The notes: generated by a model from the letters alone, not told the origin. A DNA stretch of 64,000 nucleotides from Rufibacter psychrotolerans (GCF_016924645.1 NZ_JAFFJV010000019.1:1-64000), one strand, 5' to 3'. Shown: positions 1 to 8,622, numbered from the stretch's first letter. Numbers and translations are program-made.

Positions 1-58
1 CCAAGAGGTCCGCTTTAGGGCTGATTTCTGGAAATCAGCCCTAAAGCGGACCTCTTGG
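1..58. repeat. 36-nt palindrome family, copy with long arms
   Basis: A perfect inverted repeat with two 28-nt arms around the dinucleotide TG. The inner 36 nt (12-47) match the family core seen throughout the window. It lies 3' of the GNAT gene that ends at 168 on the minus strand, so it could act as a terminator, although no T-run follows on that side. Confidence 0.9.
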
Positions 59-167
59 GTTTATGTGGTTGCTCCTATGTGAGCTGTTTGTTCTTCTATA
101 ACAGCAGTTGCAGAGAAATTGCCCCTGATTATTCCCTCAGGTGAAATCCTCACCAGCATATAAAGCT

Positions 168-596
168 TTACGCCCGGGTGAGCCATCTCTCCATTCTCAC
201 ATATTCCCCTCCATTCTTCACAAAAGGCGCTCCTGCCACCTGCATCCCCAGCTTCTGGTAGAACGCGGCGGCCGAAGACCGGGCGTGGCACCATACCAGT
301 GTCAATTGCCGGGAAGAAGCGTGCGCAAAAACATGCCCTAAAAGCTGGCGGCCTATCCCCTGCCCCTGGTACCGCTGCAATGTGGCGAATTTCCGGAACT
401 GCGCCTCCTGTTCGCCCTGCCTAAACAAGGAAACTACTGCAACCAATTCCTGACCCAAAAAAGCCCCGAAGTGTACGCCCTCCGCATCTTCGGGCAGCTG
501 CACAAAAGTGACCGGCTTATCCGGCCACATGACCTGGTGCCGCAATGGCCAGGTCTGTGATGCAGCAATCTCTTTGATTTGGAGACTAGCGGGCAT
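168..596 (-). CDS. GNAT family N-acetyltransferase
   Basis: A 142-residue single-domain protein. The acetyl-CoA binding motif A of the GNAT fold is visible as RKFATLQRYQGQGIGRQLL at about residues 68-86 (the Q-x-x-G-x-G/A pattern). It is followed by the typical motif-B segment with an aromatic FYQKLGM near residue 113. GNAT proteins move an acetyl group from acetyl-CoA to an amine; the substrate cannot be read from sequence. The ATG start overlaps the last 11 bases of gldG, so it is probably translated with gldF-gldG although it has no known gliding role. Length is normal for the family. Confidence 0.85.
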   Translation of the reverse strand: MPASLQIKEIAASQTWPLRHQVMWPDKPVTFVQLPEDAEGVHFGAFLGQELVAVVSLFRQGEQEAQFRKFATLQRYQGQGIGRQLLGHVFAHASSRQLTLVWCHARSSAAAFYQKLGMQVAGAPFVKNGGEYVRMERWLTRA

Positions 597-2295
597 ACTT
601 GCGCTTGCGCAGCCAGAACTTCACCACCCCAAAGGAAAGCAACAGCACCAACGGAAGCCCCAGGTTGATGGCCTGCCACTTGGTGCGCTCCTCGCGCAGT
701 TTGGCTTTGTCTAAGGGCCGCAGCTTAATCTCCTTTCCGCGCAGCTCAATCAGGCCTTTCTCGTCCAAGAGGTAATCGGCCACGTTTTTGAGCAGTTCTT
801 TGTTGGCGAAGCGGGCTCGGGTATAGCGGTCAAAGCCCAGTTCCAGGGGTCTGCCCGAGCGCGGGTCCACGTCGTTGGCGGCCAGGTCGCCGTCTGAGAA
901 GACCACCACCTGCGAAGCCTTGCCCTGGGCCTGGAACGGAATGGTGGCCCCTTCGGGTACCGGCCGGTTCCGGAACACCGACTGGAACTTGCCCTCCAGC
1001 AGATAGCCCACGGGAATGGCGTTCTCCTTGAACAAGCGCGGGTCACGGTCTACGCGCGGGTCGTTCAGCGAAATAGAAACCGGCGACTCGCGCTTGCGGG
1101 AGTACTGTGAGGTCCAGAGCAGCGGCGATTTTTTGATGCCCACGGCCTTCACCGTGTCCAGGGAACTCACAAACTTGGTCTGCACGGCATCCAGGTTACG
1201 GGTGAGCGGCAAGTTGCTGAAATTGGTGATGAGCGGGTAGTAGCGCCAGGGCACCAACTGCGTCTGCGGCTGATTGCCCATGTACCCCGTCACCATAGGG
1301 ATAAAGCTGGAGTTCAGGTCCTGCACCAGGTCTGGGTTCACGCGCACGCCGTACCGGAACAGCATGTCCTGCAGGTTCAGGTCGTACGGAAACGCCAGGG
1401 CGCCCTGCTCACTGATGCTGTCCAGGGAGGCGCGCACGCCGTCCAACAGGAACAGCAGCTTGCCGCCCCGCATCAGGAACTGATCCATCTTGTACTTGTC
1501 CAGCTCAGAGAAAGGCTGGGTGGGTTTCATGAGCACCACCAGGTTGAAGTTGTTCAGGTCCGGCACCTGCGCCAGCTCCACGCGGTTCACGGTGTAGTAC
1601 TCAGAAAGTGTGCCCAGGAAATCGGCGGCCTGCGGCAGCCACAGTTCGCCATGACCCTGCACCACGCCAATACGGCCGGCGCTGGCCGAGGCTACCTTCC
1701 GGATGGCCGAGGCCAGTTCATATTCCAGGCCCTCAATGGACTGGTTCAGGCGTTCCTCGGGGGCAGCGGCCTGGCTTCCCTTGAGCAAGGTGGCCGCGGT
1801 TTCCTTGGTGCCAGCAGAGATGAGGGCTCCGGGGAACACGATCTTCTCTACCTTCTTGTCGCCTTCCTGCGCGAACAGATTGGTGGGTTGCAGCCCTTTC
1901 TGGGCCAATTGGGTGTAAAACTGGTTGCGCGCCTGCTCATTGGTGTTGGCATTGGGGTCCACGAACTGGTACTGCACCCGGCCGTCTGAGTACAGGCGGA
2001 ACTCTTCCAGAGTTTCGCGGATGCTGTTCTGCAGGCGGCGGAAGCCAGCCGGGAACTCGCCTTCCAGGTACACGGTCACCTGCACCGGCTCCCTGAGGTT
2101 GCCCAGCAGCGCCTTGGTCTGGTCTGAGATGGTGTATCGCTTGTCCTCGGTGAGGTCTATGCGGAAGAAGTAGCGGCTGGCCACAAAGTTCAGGAGCAGG
2201 AGCAGGCCCACGGCCACCAGAAAGAAGGTCCAGTCTTGCCGGCGGCGGCTTTCCACCACCGGGGCTGGCGAGGGTTGGGGGGTTTGCTCTACCAT
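586..2295 (-). CDS. gldG: Gliding-motility ABC transporter substrate-binding-like protein GldG
   Basis: A 569-residue protein. One membrane segment lies near residues 24-41 (FFLVAVGLLLLLNFVASR), followed by a long periplasmic region of the GldG/ABC_transp_aux type (DLTEDKRYTISDQTKALL early, VVQGHGE and LFLLDG in the middle). A second membrane helix sits near the C-terminus and is followed by a basic tail (KFWLRKRKYAR). In Flavobacterium johnsoniae GldG works with GldF and the ATPase GldA in an ABC transporter associated with gliding. The start codon overlaps the end of gldF by 7 nt, which indicates translational coupling. Homologues occur in non-gliding Bacteroidota, so motility is not proven. 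Confidence 0.88.
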   Translation of the reverse strand: MVEQTPQPSPAPVVESRRRQDWTFFLVAVGLLLLLNFVASRYFFRIDLTEDKRYTISDQTKALLGNLREPVQVTVYLEGEFPAGFRRLQNSIRETLEEFRLYSDGRVQYQFVDPNANTNEQARNQFYTQLAQKGLQPTNLFAQEGDKKVEKIVFPGALISAGTKETAATLLKGSQAAAPEERLNQSIEGLEYELASAIRKVASASAGRIGVVQGHGELWLPQAADFLGTLSEYYTVNRVELAQVPDLNNFNLVVLMKPTQPFSELDKYKMDQFLMRGGKLLFLLDGVRASLDSISEQGALAFPYDLNLQDMLFRYGVRVNPDLVQDLNSSFIPMVTGYMGNQPQTQLVPWRYYPLITNFSNLPLTRNLDAVQTKFVSSLDTVKAVGIKKSPLLWTSQYSRKRESPVSISLNDPRVDRDPRLFKENAIPVGYLLEGKFQSVFRNRPVPEGATIPFQAQGKASQVVVFSDGDLAANDVDPRSGRPLELGFDRYTRARFANKELLKNVADYLLDEKGLIELRGKEIKLRPLDKAKLREERTKWQAINLGLPLVLLLSFGVVKFWLRKRKYAR

Positions 2296-3017
2296 TTTCT
2301 GCTCTCCAATACAAGTTTAGTGGCCAACAACATAAGGGTGATCACGCTCAGGAAATACAGCACATCGCGGGAGTCTATGAGGCCCTTGCTGATGGAGCTG
2401 TAATGGTAAGAGATGCCCAGCTGCGCGATGTAGTACGAGGCGGTGCCCCAGGCGTCAACGGAGGCCAGCAGGTCAAAGCCGGTATACACCAGGTAGCACA
2501 GAAACACCGCCAAAATGAAGGCCACAATCTGGTTCTCGGTTAAGGACGAAGCAAAGATGCCCATGGCCACGAATACCGCCGCCAGAAACGCCATGCCCAG
2601 GTAAGAGCCCGCCACCGCCGCCGAGTCAATGTTGCCCACCGGGTCGCCCAGCTGGTACACGCTTACGTAGTACAGCAGCGAAGGCACCAGCGCGAACAAG
2701 GCCAGCAGCAGACAGGCAAAGTACTTACCCAGGAGCAATTGGGTGTCTGAAAGCGGTTTGGTGAGCAGGAGCTCCATGGTGCCGCCCTTGCGCTCCTCGG
2801 CGAACGTGCGCATGGTAATGGCCGGAATCAGGAACAGGAACAGCCAGGGGGCCAGCGCAAACACGCTCTGCAGATCTGCGTAGCCGTAGTCCAGCACGCT
2901 GCTGTCTGGGAAAACCCACATGAACAGGCCCGTGGCCACCAAAAACACGCCAATGACAATGTAGCCAATGAGCGAGTTGAGGTAGGAATTGAATTCTTTG
3001 GAAAGGATTGCGAACAT
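2289..3017 (-). CDS. gldF: Gliding-motility ABC transporter permease GldF
   Basis: A 242-residue polytopic membrane protein of the ABC-2 permease type. It begins MFAILSKEFNSYLNSL and has about six hydrophobic segments, for example IGYIVIGVFLVATGLFMWVF near the N-terminus and FLSVITLMLLATKLVL near the C-terminus. The conserved EERKGGTMELLLTKPLSD segment near residue 80 is typical of GldF and NosY-like permeases. I prefer the ATG at 3017 over a TTG five codons upstream because family members begin just before the KEFxxY motif. It is the first gene of a gldF-gldG-GNAT run; its likely ATPase is encoded upstream at 3509-4429, separated by a repeat-rich gap. Confidence 0.88.
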   Translation of the reverse strand: MFAILSKEFNSYLNSLIGYIVIGVFLVATGLFMWVFPDSSVLDYGYADLQSVFALAPWLFLFLIPAITMRTFAEERKGGTMELLLTKPLSDTQLLLGKYFACLLLALFALVPSLLYYVSVYQLGDPVGNIDSAAVAGSYLGMAFLAAVFVAMGIFASSLTENQIVAFILAVFLCYLVYTGFDLLASVDAWGTASYYIAQLGISYHYSSISKGLIDSRDVLYFLSVITLMLLATKLVLESRKW

Positions 3018-3088
3018 ATAAATTGGACACAAGGATCAAGATACCCGTATCACGCTTTTTTAGGTTATATTTTATTATGTTTTATCCC

Positions 3089-3245
3089 CAGCCCTTGTTG
3101 ATGTTCTCACCGACAAGCACAAAGGTGTTTTAATTTTTAATACCGGCCCACCCTTCGCCTTTAGCCAGTTTGCCCCAAGCATTATCCTGGGTATTACCTA
3201 ATGGAGCCGGTAGCTGCATGTAGGTGAGAACACCAACAAGGGCTG
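3089..3245. repeat. Inverted pair of TTGTTGGTG-type palindromes
   Basis: A 24-nt segment at 3089-3112 reappears inverted at 3222-3245 with one mismatch; the shared part begins CCAGCCCTTGTTG and ends TTCTCACC. Each end is itself nearly palindromic. The roughly 110 nt between them hold no ORF. The same small palindrome is paired at 8185-8284, so this looks like a BIME- or MITE-like unit. It lies in the 490-nt gap between gldF and gldA. Confidence 0.75.
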
Positions 3246-3295
3246 GAAAGTACCAGGACACCAGTATCACAATTTTTGTTTGGTGATTGATTCCT

Positions 3296-3331
3296 GTTTA
3301 AGGCTTGTTTTCTGGAAAACAGCCCCGAAGC
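3296..3331. repeat. 36-nt palindrome family, copy
   Basis: A 36-nt core starting GTTTAAGGCT with the TGTTTTCTGGAAAACA centre intact. The outer part is imperfect and has no added arms. It lies in the gldF-gldA gap. Confidence 0.7.
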
Positions 3332-3463
3332 GGATGGTTCAACGGGAGCTGATTTTAGCGGTCGCCTCCCCCGCGGGGCGCCAGCCGCCGTGCGTAAGGT
3401 AGCGCAAAAGTACCACCTGGCTCCTGCGCCGGTTGCTGGCAATATCAGCTGCGGCGACTCATC

Positions 3464-3503
3464 CTGTTTAAGGGCTATTTCCGGAAAAAGAAGCCCTAAA
3501 CAG
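3464..3503. repeat. 36-nt palindrome family, copy; likely gldA terminator
   Basis: Arms CTGTTTAAGGGCT (3464-3476) and AGCCCTAAACAG (3492-3503) pair around the family centre. It sits five bases beyond the gldA-like stop codon on the minus strand and probably ends that transcript. Confidence 0.75.
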
Positions 3504-3508
3504 AAGGG

Positions 3509-4429
3509 TTACCGGGGTGTTTTGGTGAGGTCCTGAAACAGTTTCTCCAGGGAGTTTTCCTCCTGCTGAAGCCCCACCAAGGGCCAGCCCCTCTCCCCTG
3601 CCAACCGGAATATGGCCGAGCGCAGATCTGCCTTGGAGGCGGCGATGACCCGGTACCTGAGCGGCCCGGCGGGCTCCACCCGCTCCACGCCCGGCAAGGC
3701 CAGCAGTGGCTCAGGGTCTACCTCGGCCTCAAACTCGGCCAGGATGCGGGTTTCCTGACGGCCCATGGTTTTAAGCTCAGTCACGGGACTATCGGCTACC
3801 AGTTTGCCCTGGTTGATGATGAGCACCCGGTCGCAGAGGGCGCTTACCTCCTGCATGATGTGCGTGGAGAAAAGCACTGTTTTCTGCTGGCCCACCTCTT
3901 TGATCAGCTGCCTGATCTCCACAATTTGGTTGGGGTCCAGCCCCGTGGTGGGCTCGTCCAGGATGAGTACCTGCGGGTCATGGATGAGCGCCTGGGCCAA
4001 GCCCACCCGCTGCCGGTAGCCCTTGGAAAGGGCGCCAATCTTTTTGTGCTTTTCGCGGGTAAGGCCGCAGAGGGCAATCATCTCCTCGGTTCTGGCGCTG
4101 ACCTGGCTGCCGCTCAGGCCGTGCAGTTTGCCCACAAAATGCAGGTACTCGCGCACGTACATGTCCAGGTAAAGCGGATTGTGCTCGGGCAGGTAGCCCA
4201 CCTGGCGGCGGACTTCCCGGGGTTCCTCCAGCACATCGTGCCCGTTCACCAGCACGGTGCCGCTGCTGGGCGGCAGGTAGCAGGTGGCAATTTTCATGGT
4301 GGTGGACTTGCCGGCCCCGTTGGGCCCCAGGAAGCCTACAATTTCGCCGGTACCCACCGTGAACGAAACGTGGTCAACGGCGGCCTGCGGGCCGTACAGT
4401 TTGGTAAGGTCTTTTATTACTATTCCCAT
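3509..4429 (-). CDS. gldA: ABC transporter ATP-binding protein, GldA-like
   Basis: A 306-residue ATPase. Walker A is GPNGAGKST at residues 35-43, the Q-loop follows near QVGYLPEHNPLY, the signature is LSKGYRQRV and Walker B is VLILDEPTTGLDP, with the switch histidine in FSTHIM. A roughly 80-residue C-terminal extension is typical of the DRA/GldA/NatA group. GldA powers the GldFG transporter in F. johnsoniae. It sits upstream of gldF in the same orientation but is separated by about 490 nt of repeats, so it may have its own transcript. The symbol rests on family resemblance plus the gldFG neighbours; a generic ABC-2 exporter ATPase is the alternative. Confidence 0.75.
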   Translation of the reverse strand: MGIVIKDLTKLYGPQAAVDHVSFTVGTGEIVGFLGPNGAGKSTTMKIATCYLPPSSGTVLVNGHDVLEEPREVRRQVGYLPEHNPLYLDMYVREYLHFVGKLHGLSGSQVSARTEEMIALCGLTREKHKKIGALSKGYRQRVGLAQALIHDPQVLILDEPTTGLDPNQIVEIRQLIKEVGQQKTVLFSTHIMQEVSALCDRVLIINQGKLVADSPVTELKTMGRQETRILAEFEAEVDPEPLLALPGVERVEPAGPLRYRVIAASKADLRSAIFRLAGERGWPLVGLQQEENSLEKLFQDLTKTPR

Positions 4430-4438
4430 GCGGGGAGT

Positions 4439-5152
4439 TTAAGCTTTTTTAGGGGACTTGGGTCCTTTGGGCATCAAGGGGCGAACCTCAATGTTGACGT
4501 GGTGGAAATTGGGCGGTGACTGCAGGGCGTGCACTATGGTAGCGGCAATGTCCTGGGGCTGCATCATGTTCTCCCGCGAGGTAACGCCCTCAAAGTTGTC
4601 AAAGAAGCCGGTATCGGTGGAGCCCGGGTAGAGGCAGGTAACCTTCACCCCGTAGTCCCTCACCTCTTTGTACAGCGCCTCAGACAAGCCCCGCACCGCG
4701 AATTTTGAGGCGCAGTACCCCGTGAGGTTTTCGCTGCCCATGATGCCGGCAATGGAGGAAACGTTGATGATGTGGCCTTCGCGCATGCGTTTCATGCCGG
4801 GCAGCACCAGCCGGGTACAGTAAAAGATGCCGTTCACGTTGGTGTCCATCATGGTGAGCCAGTCTTTGGGGCTCATGGTGTCCAGAGCGCCCTGGATGCC
4901 CAGGCCGGCGTTGTTGATGAGCACCGAGATATTCTGGCGCAACCGCTCCTCGGTCTGCTCATAGGCGGCCCACACGGAGTGCTCATGCCGAACGTCGCAT
5001 TCAAAGAAGTAAAAATCTGGGTGGGAAATTTTAGGGCGAGAGCGACTCCAGCTTACCACGGTAGCGCCTTTCTCTAACAACATGCGGGCGGTGGCCAATC
5101 CAATGCCGCTGCTGCCCCCCGTGATCACTACTACTTTTCCTTCTAGTTCCAT
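4439..5152 (-). CDS. Short-chain dehydrogenase/reductase (SDR)
   Basis: A 237-residue classical SDR. The nucleotide-binding TGGSSGIG is at residues 11-18, NNAG lies near 80-83, and the catalytic residues are Ser in VSSIAG (near 132) with Tyr146 and Lys150 in YCASK. These enzymes are cytosolic NAD(P)H-dependent oxidoreductases; the substrate is not identifiable. The start is placed at the ATG (MELEGKVVV), which puts the Rossmann fold at the usual distance; a TTG six codons upstream is less likely. The stop is 9 nt from the gldA-like start, so the two may be co-transcribed. A second SDR follows upstream at 5652-6359. Confidence 0.85.
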   Translation of the reverse strand: MELEGKVVVITGGSSGIGLATARMLLEKGATVVSWSRSRPKISHPDFYFFECDVRHEHSVWAAYEQTEERLRQNISVLINNAGLGIQGALDTMSPKDWLTMMDTNVNGIFYCTRLVLPGMKRMREGHIINVSSIAGIMGSENLTGYCASKFAVRGLSEALYKEVRDYGVKVTCLYPGSTDTGFFDNFEGVTSRENMMQPQDIAATIVHALQSPPNFHHVNIEVRPLMPKGPKSPKKA

Positions 5153-5513
5153 AGTATAGAATTTGCTCAAATTTAATCAAAAGCCCCCGATTATGATAAA
5201 GCCAGCGGGGTAAGTTCAGGGCAAAGCTGCTTTGTTTTACCCACAACCAATGCCCCTCCTTTTAACAATATCACACAAAGGTCTTTATACCGCAACGGCG
5301 GGTATTCGGTTAATTTTAAGTACGCATCATGCAGACTCCGGAAAGCTTCATTCCCACACCTGCATCAAGTCTATTTTCAGCCCGATTTCTCTAAAATAGT
5401 TTCTTTTCATAATCCCTGAAATTCACCCCAAATGAAGGCAACCAAAGGGAAATCGGTTGCTGAAAAAAGAGCCTTTTACCAGGGGCACCGCTGCTACTAA
5501 AATCAGCTTAAAT

Positions 5514-5549
5514 GTTTTAGGGCTACTTTTAAGGAAACAGCACCAAAAC
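5514..5549. repeat. 36-nt palindrome family, degenerate copy in a 499-nt gene-free gap
   Basis: The gap 5153-5651 between the two SDR genes has no convincing coding sequence. It holds this GTTTTAGGGC...CACCAAAAC copy with imperfect pairing, plus a partial trace of the family near 5376-5400 (TTTTCAGCCCGATTTC). The only ORF there starts with TTG and runs through the repeat. Confidence 0.6.
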
Positions 5550-5651
5550 AGAGAATTTCTTTATTCACCGGCTGCGCCAGAACTAAAAAATAGAAGCCCC
5601 GATCAATCGTATTTTGAAGCTCTTAGGAGAGCAAGTAACGTACTAATACTC

Positions 5652-6359
5652 CTAAATATCACCTAGCTGGGGCCTGAGCAGCAGTTCCTCTATAACGGTT
5701 TGTTTTGACACACAGTGTGCGCCCCAGATGGCGTGGGCTACGTCTTCGGGTTTCATGAAGCGCTCTTTGGGCAGGTCCACGCCTTCCCAACTGGCGGTGT
5801 AGGTGGCCCCGGGCAGCACGGCCGTCACGCGGATGTTGTGCTCCTTGAGCTCCTCGCGTAGCACGCGGGTCATGCCGTAGAGGGCGTGCTTGGCAATGCA
5901 GTACGAGCCGCCGTTGGTGTAGGCCGTGATGCTGGCCGTGGAGCAGATGGTGAAAATGTGGCCCTCGCGGCGTTTGATCATGTCGCCCACCAGGCCCTTG
6001 GTGAGGTCATAGGCGCTGTACAGGTTGGTGTTGATCATCTCGCGCAGCACGGTCTCGCTCTCCTGGTGGATCATGCCGGGGATGAAGAAACCGGCGTTGT
6101 TGACCAGCACGTCTACCTTCACGTTGAGGGTTTTGATGTACTCCAGGAACCGCTTTACCTCGCCTTCGTGGCTCACGTCGGCGGGCAGGTAAAACACCTT
6201 GGAAAAGGTATACTGCTGCTCAATGTCCAGCTTTAATTTCTGCAGGTCTTGCTCATGGCGGGCACAGGTAATAATGTGGAATCCTTCGGCGGCAAACCGG
6301 TCAATAATAGCCCGGCCAATGCCTTTGGTGCCGCCTGTCACCACTATATATTTTTGCAT
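5652..6359 (-). CDS. Short-chain dehydrogenase/reductase (SDR)
   Basis: A 235-residue classical SDR. TGGTKGIG lies at residues 8-15, VNNAG near 86-90, the catalytic serine in CSTASI near 140, and Tyr153/Lys157 in YCIAK. It is only distantly similar to the SDR at 4439-5152, so it is not a fresh tandem duplicate. It resembles the FabG/YueD-type group but no substrate can be assigned. Its start faces mlaE, with a 107-nt divergent intergenic region. Confidence 0.85.
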   Translation of the reverse strand: MQKYIVVTGGTKGIGRAIIDRFAAEGFHIITCARHEQDLQKLKLDIEQQYTFSKVFYLPADVSHEGEVKRFLEYIKTLNVKVDVLVNNAGFFIPGMIHQESETVLREMINTNLYSAYDLTKGLVGDMIKRREGHIFTICSTASITAYTNGGSYCIAKHALYGMTRVLREELKEHNIRVTAVLPGATYTASWEGVDLPKERFMKPEDVAHAIWGAHCVSKQTVIEELLLRPQLGDI

Positions 6360-6466
6360 GGAAATGATGTTTTTTCTTTTTTCAACGTAATATAGGCATT
6401 TGAAACTAAGATTGGCCCACCCTGCCGGGGACAGCCTTTCGGCAATGACCTTCTTTTACCTTCTGC

Positions 6467-7195
6467 ATGAAAACCTTTGGTGCATTTTTACTCTTTTTGT
6501 CTAGCCTTGTTAAAAGAGGTGAGTCTCCCAGAATCCTGTTTCAAAGAACCATTGACGAAGCCATCTTAATAGGCATTGACTCTATCTTTATTGTGGCGGT
6601 GGTGTCCAGCTTTATTGGGGCGGTAACCTGCGTGCAGATTTCCTATAACCTCACCAACGCGCTCATCCCAAAGTCTACCATTGGCTTTATGGTGCGCGAG
6701 ATGACCATTCTGGAACTGGCCCCCACCATTACCTCTATTGTGCTGGCGGGCAAGGTGGGCTCTAACATTGCCGGGGGGCTGGGCACCATGCGCATCACCG
6801 AGCAGGTAGACGCCCTGGAGGTAATGGGCATTAACCCTTCCTCTTACCTGGTCATGCCCAAAATCCTGGCGGCCCTGCTGGTGTTTCCCATGCTGGTGAT
6901 CATTGCCATGTTCCTTTCCATCCTGGGCGGATACCTGGCGGGCAGTTTGTCGGGGGCGCTCTCGGGGCAGGAATACATCACGGGCTTGCGCTCGTCGTTT
7001 ATCCCGTACAACATCACGTTCGCGCTCATCAAGTCGGTGGTTTTTGCCTTTCTGGTGGCGTCCATTTCCTCTTACCAGGGGTACTTTACCTCGGGCGGTG
7101 CCTTAGAGGTGGGGCGGGCCAGTACCAAGGCCGTTACCAACAGCGTGATTGCCATCCTGATTGCGGACTACGTATGCGCCGAGATTTTGCTGTAA
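6467..7195 (+). CDS. mlaE: MlaE-type lipid ABC transporter permease
   Basis: A 242-residue membrane protein of the MlaE/YrbE family. The diagnostic stretch is ELAPTITSIVLAGKVGSNIAG followed by MRITEQVDALEVMGINP, at about residues 82-125. About five hydrophobic segments are visible. In other bacteria MlaE and MlaF form the inner-membrane part of a phospholipid transporter that keeps the outer membrane asymmetric, with MlaD as the MCE-domain partner. The ATPase gene follows after 33 nt. No mlaD-like gene is in the window, so it must be elsewhere or missing. Confidence 0.9.
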   Translation: MKTFGAFLLFLSSLVKRGESPRILFQRTIDEAILIGIDSIFIVAVVSSFIGAVTCVQISYNLTNALIPKSTIGFMVREMTILELAPTITSIVLAGKVGSNIAGGLGTMRITEQVDALEVMGINPSSYLVMPKILAALLVFPMLVIIAMFLSILGGYLAGSLSGALSGQEYITGLRSSFIPYNITFALIKSVVFAFLVASISSYQGYFTSGGALEVGRASTKAVTNSVIAILIADYVCAEILL

Positions 7196-7228
7196 GCCTG
7201 CTTGCGGTAGACATTAGCTTCAACCACC

Positions 7229-8029
7229 ATGATTGAAATCCATAACATCCATAAAAGCTTTAACGGGGTCAAGGTGCTGGACGGCATCAGCGGCGTGTTT
7301 GAGTCTGGCAAAATGAACATGCTCCTGGGCGCCAGCGGCACCGGCAAAAGCGTCCTGCTCAAGTGCATTGTGGGGCTGGTAAAGCCCGACCTGGGCAGCA
7401 TCACCTATGATGGCCGCATCTTCGCCAATAACAAACTGGACATCAAGCAGGAGATCAGGCGCAAGATTGGCATGCTCTTCCAGGGCAGCGCCCTGTTTGA
7501 CTCCATGAATGTGAGCGAGAACGTGGAATTTCCCCTGCGCATGCTCACCGACATGAGCCGGGAAGAGCGTCGCGAGCGGGTGGAGTTCTGTCTCAAGCGC
7601 GTAGGCCTGGAGAACGCCGGCAAGAAGATGCCCTCTGAGCTGAGCGGCGGGATGAAGAAACGCGTGGGCATTGCCCGCGCCATTGCCCCGCACTGTACCT
7701 ACCTGTTCTGCGACGAGCCCAACTCGGGCCTGGACCCTCTCACCGCCATCACCATCGACGAGCTGATCAAGGAAATTACCCAGGAATACAACATCACCAC
7801 CCTGGTGGTTACCCACGACATGAACTCGGTGCTGGAATACGGCGATAACGTCATGTTTCTCTACAAAGGCAAGAAACTCTGGGAAGGCCACAGCACCGAG
7901 ATCATGGACACGCACGTGAAAGAACTCAACGACTTTATCTTCTCCAACCGCCTCATGCGCGACGCCAAGAAAGTGGAGCAGATTGAGGAGCAGCTGGAAG
8001 AGGAACAAAACCGCGAGGACCAGAAGTAA
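7229..8029 (+). CDS. mlaF: MlaF-type ABC transporter ATP-binding protein
   Basis: A 266-residue ATPase. Walker A is GASGTGKS at residues 34-41, the signature is LSGGMKKRVGIARAI and Walker B is YLFCDEPNSGLDP, with TTLVVTHDM as the switch region. The methionine-lysine-rich signature (SGGMKKR) is characteristic of MlaF. The C-terminal 30 residues are highly acidic and predicted helical (VEQIEEQLEEEQNREDQK). It pairs with the permease upstream for lipid transport at the inner membrane. A 36-nt palindrome 25 nt after the stop may end the transcript. Confidence 0.9.
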   Translation: MIEIHNIHKSFNGVKVLDGISGVFESGKMNMLLGASGTGKSVLLKCIVGLVKPDLGSITYDGRIFANNKLDIKQEIRRKIGMLFQGSALFDSMNVSENVEFPLRMLTDMSREERRERVEFCLKRVGLENAGKKMPSELSGGMKKRVGIARAIAPHCTYLFCDEPNSGLDPLTAITIDELIKEITQEYNITTLVVTHDMNSVLEYGDNVMFLYKGKKLWEGHSTEIMDTHVKELNDFIFSNRLMRDAKKVEQIEEQLEEEQNREDQK

Positions 8030-8053
8030 CTACTGCTTCCTTGGCAAGTAATA

Positions 8054-8096
8054 ACCGTTTCGGGGCGATTTTGCAGAAAAGGGCCCTAAAACGGTT
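8054..8096. repeat. 36-nt palindrome family, copy after mlaF
   Basis: The core is at 8057-8092, with AACC/GGTT extending the arms. It is positioned as a terminator for mlaEF. It is the first of three family copies in the 593-nt gene-free gap 8030-8622. Confidence 0.75.
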
Positions 8097-8184
8097 CTTG
8101 TGTTTGGTAGGGTAAAGCTCTGAGGCTGCCAACTATTCTATCTTGGCCTAACACGCTACATTGCCTCAATAAGACTTTTCGTGC

Positions 8185-8284
8185 CGTTGTTGGTGTTATC
8201 ACCAACAACTTCTTACCAGTCCAACTTGAGATTAGCCTTGAAGAAAGAGCCGGTAATGGATTGTTGGTGATAACACCAACAACG
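8185..8284. repeat. Inverted pair of TTGTTGGTG-type palindromes
   Basis: TTGTTGGTG-ttat-CACCAACAA (8187-8208) and its inverted copy with loop ataa (8261-8282) are 52 nt apart. About 25 nt are shared in inverted orientation, including a CCG extension on the outer sides. The whole could fold as two small hairpins or one long one. It is the same family as 3089-3245. Confidence 0.8.
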
Positions 8285-8392
8285 GGAAAAATACTAACAA
8301 CAGCAACAACAACGGGCACAGAGGCAAAAATCACCTACATGGGTACGCGGAGTACAACAACTGAAATCATGGCCTAATCACATGCATGAACG

Positions 8393-8427
8393 GTTCTAGG
8401 GCATTTTCTCCATAATCACTCCAAAAC
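8393..8427. repeat. 36-nt palindrome family, degenerate copy
   Basis: GTTCTAGGGC at the left and CTCCAAAAC at the right match the family ends, but the centre no longer pairs. Outer ACG/CGT bases extend it slightly. Confidence 0.45.
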
Positions 8428-8550
8428 GGTTTTTGCGAGTAGGAAGCGGTATAGCCTGATAATAACAGGTAGAAGAATTCTCAGATTGAACCTATGCGCC
8501 TGCTCCCTTCTGCCTCAACGTACAATAAACCTGTACTAACCCCATAAAAC

Positions 8551-8606
8551 AGTTCTCCCCGTTTCAGGGTCGCTTTTTGAAAAACGGCCCTGAAACGGGG
8601 AGAACT
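8551..8606. repeat. 36-nt palindrome family, long-arm copy; likely nupC terminator
   Basis: Two 19-nt arms, AGTTCTCCCCGTTTCAGGG (8551-8569) and its exact complement (8588-8606), enclose an 18-nt centre. It lies 17 nt beyond the stop of the nucleoside transporter on the minus strand. Confidence 0.85.
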
Positions 8607-8622
8607 GGAAGGTACCTGAAGA

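Noticed and set aside
5457..5666. A 69-codon ORF between the two SDR genes.
   Set aside because: It starts with TTG, runs through a palindrome copy and has no protein-like features.
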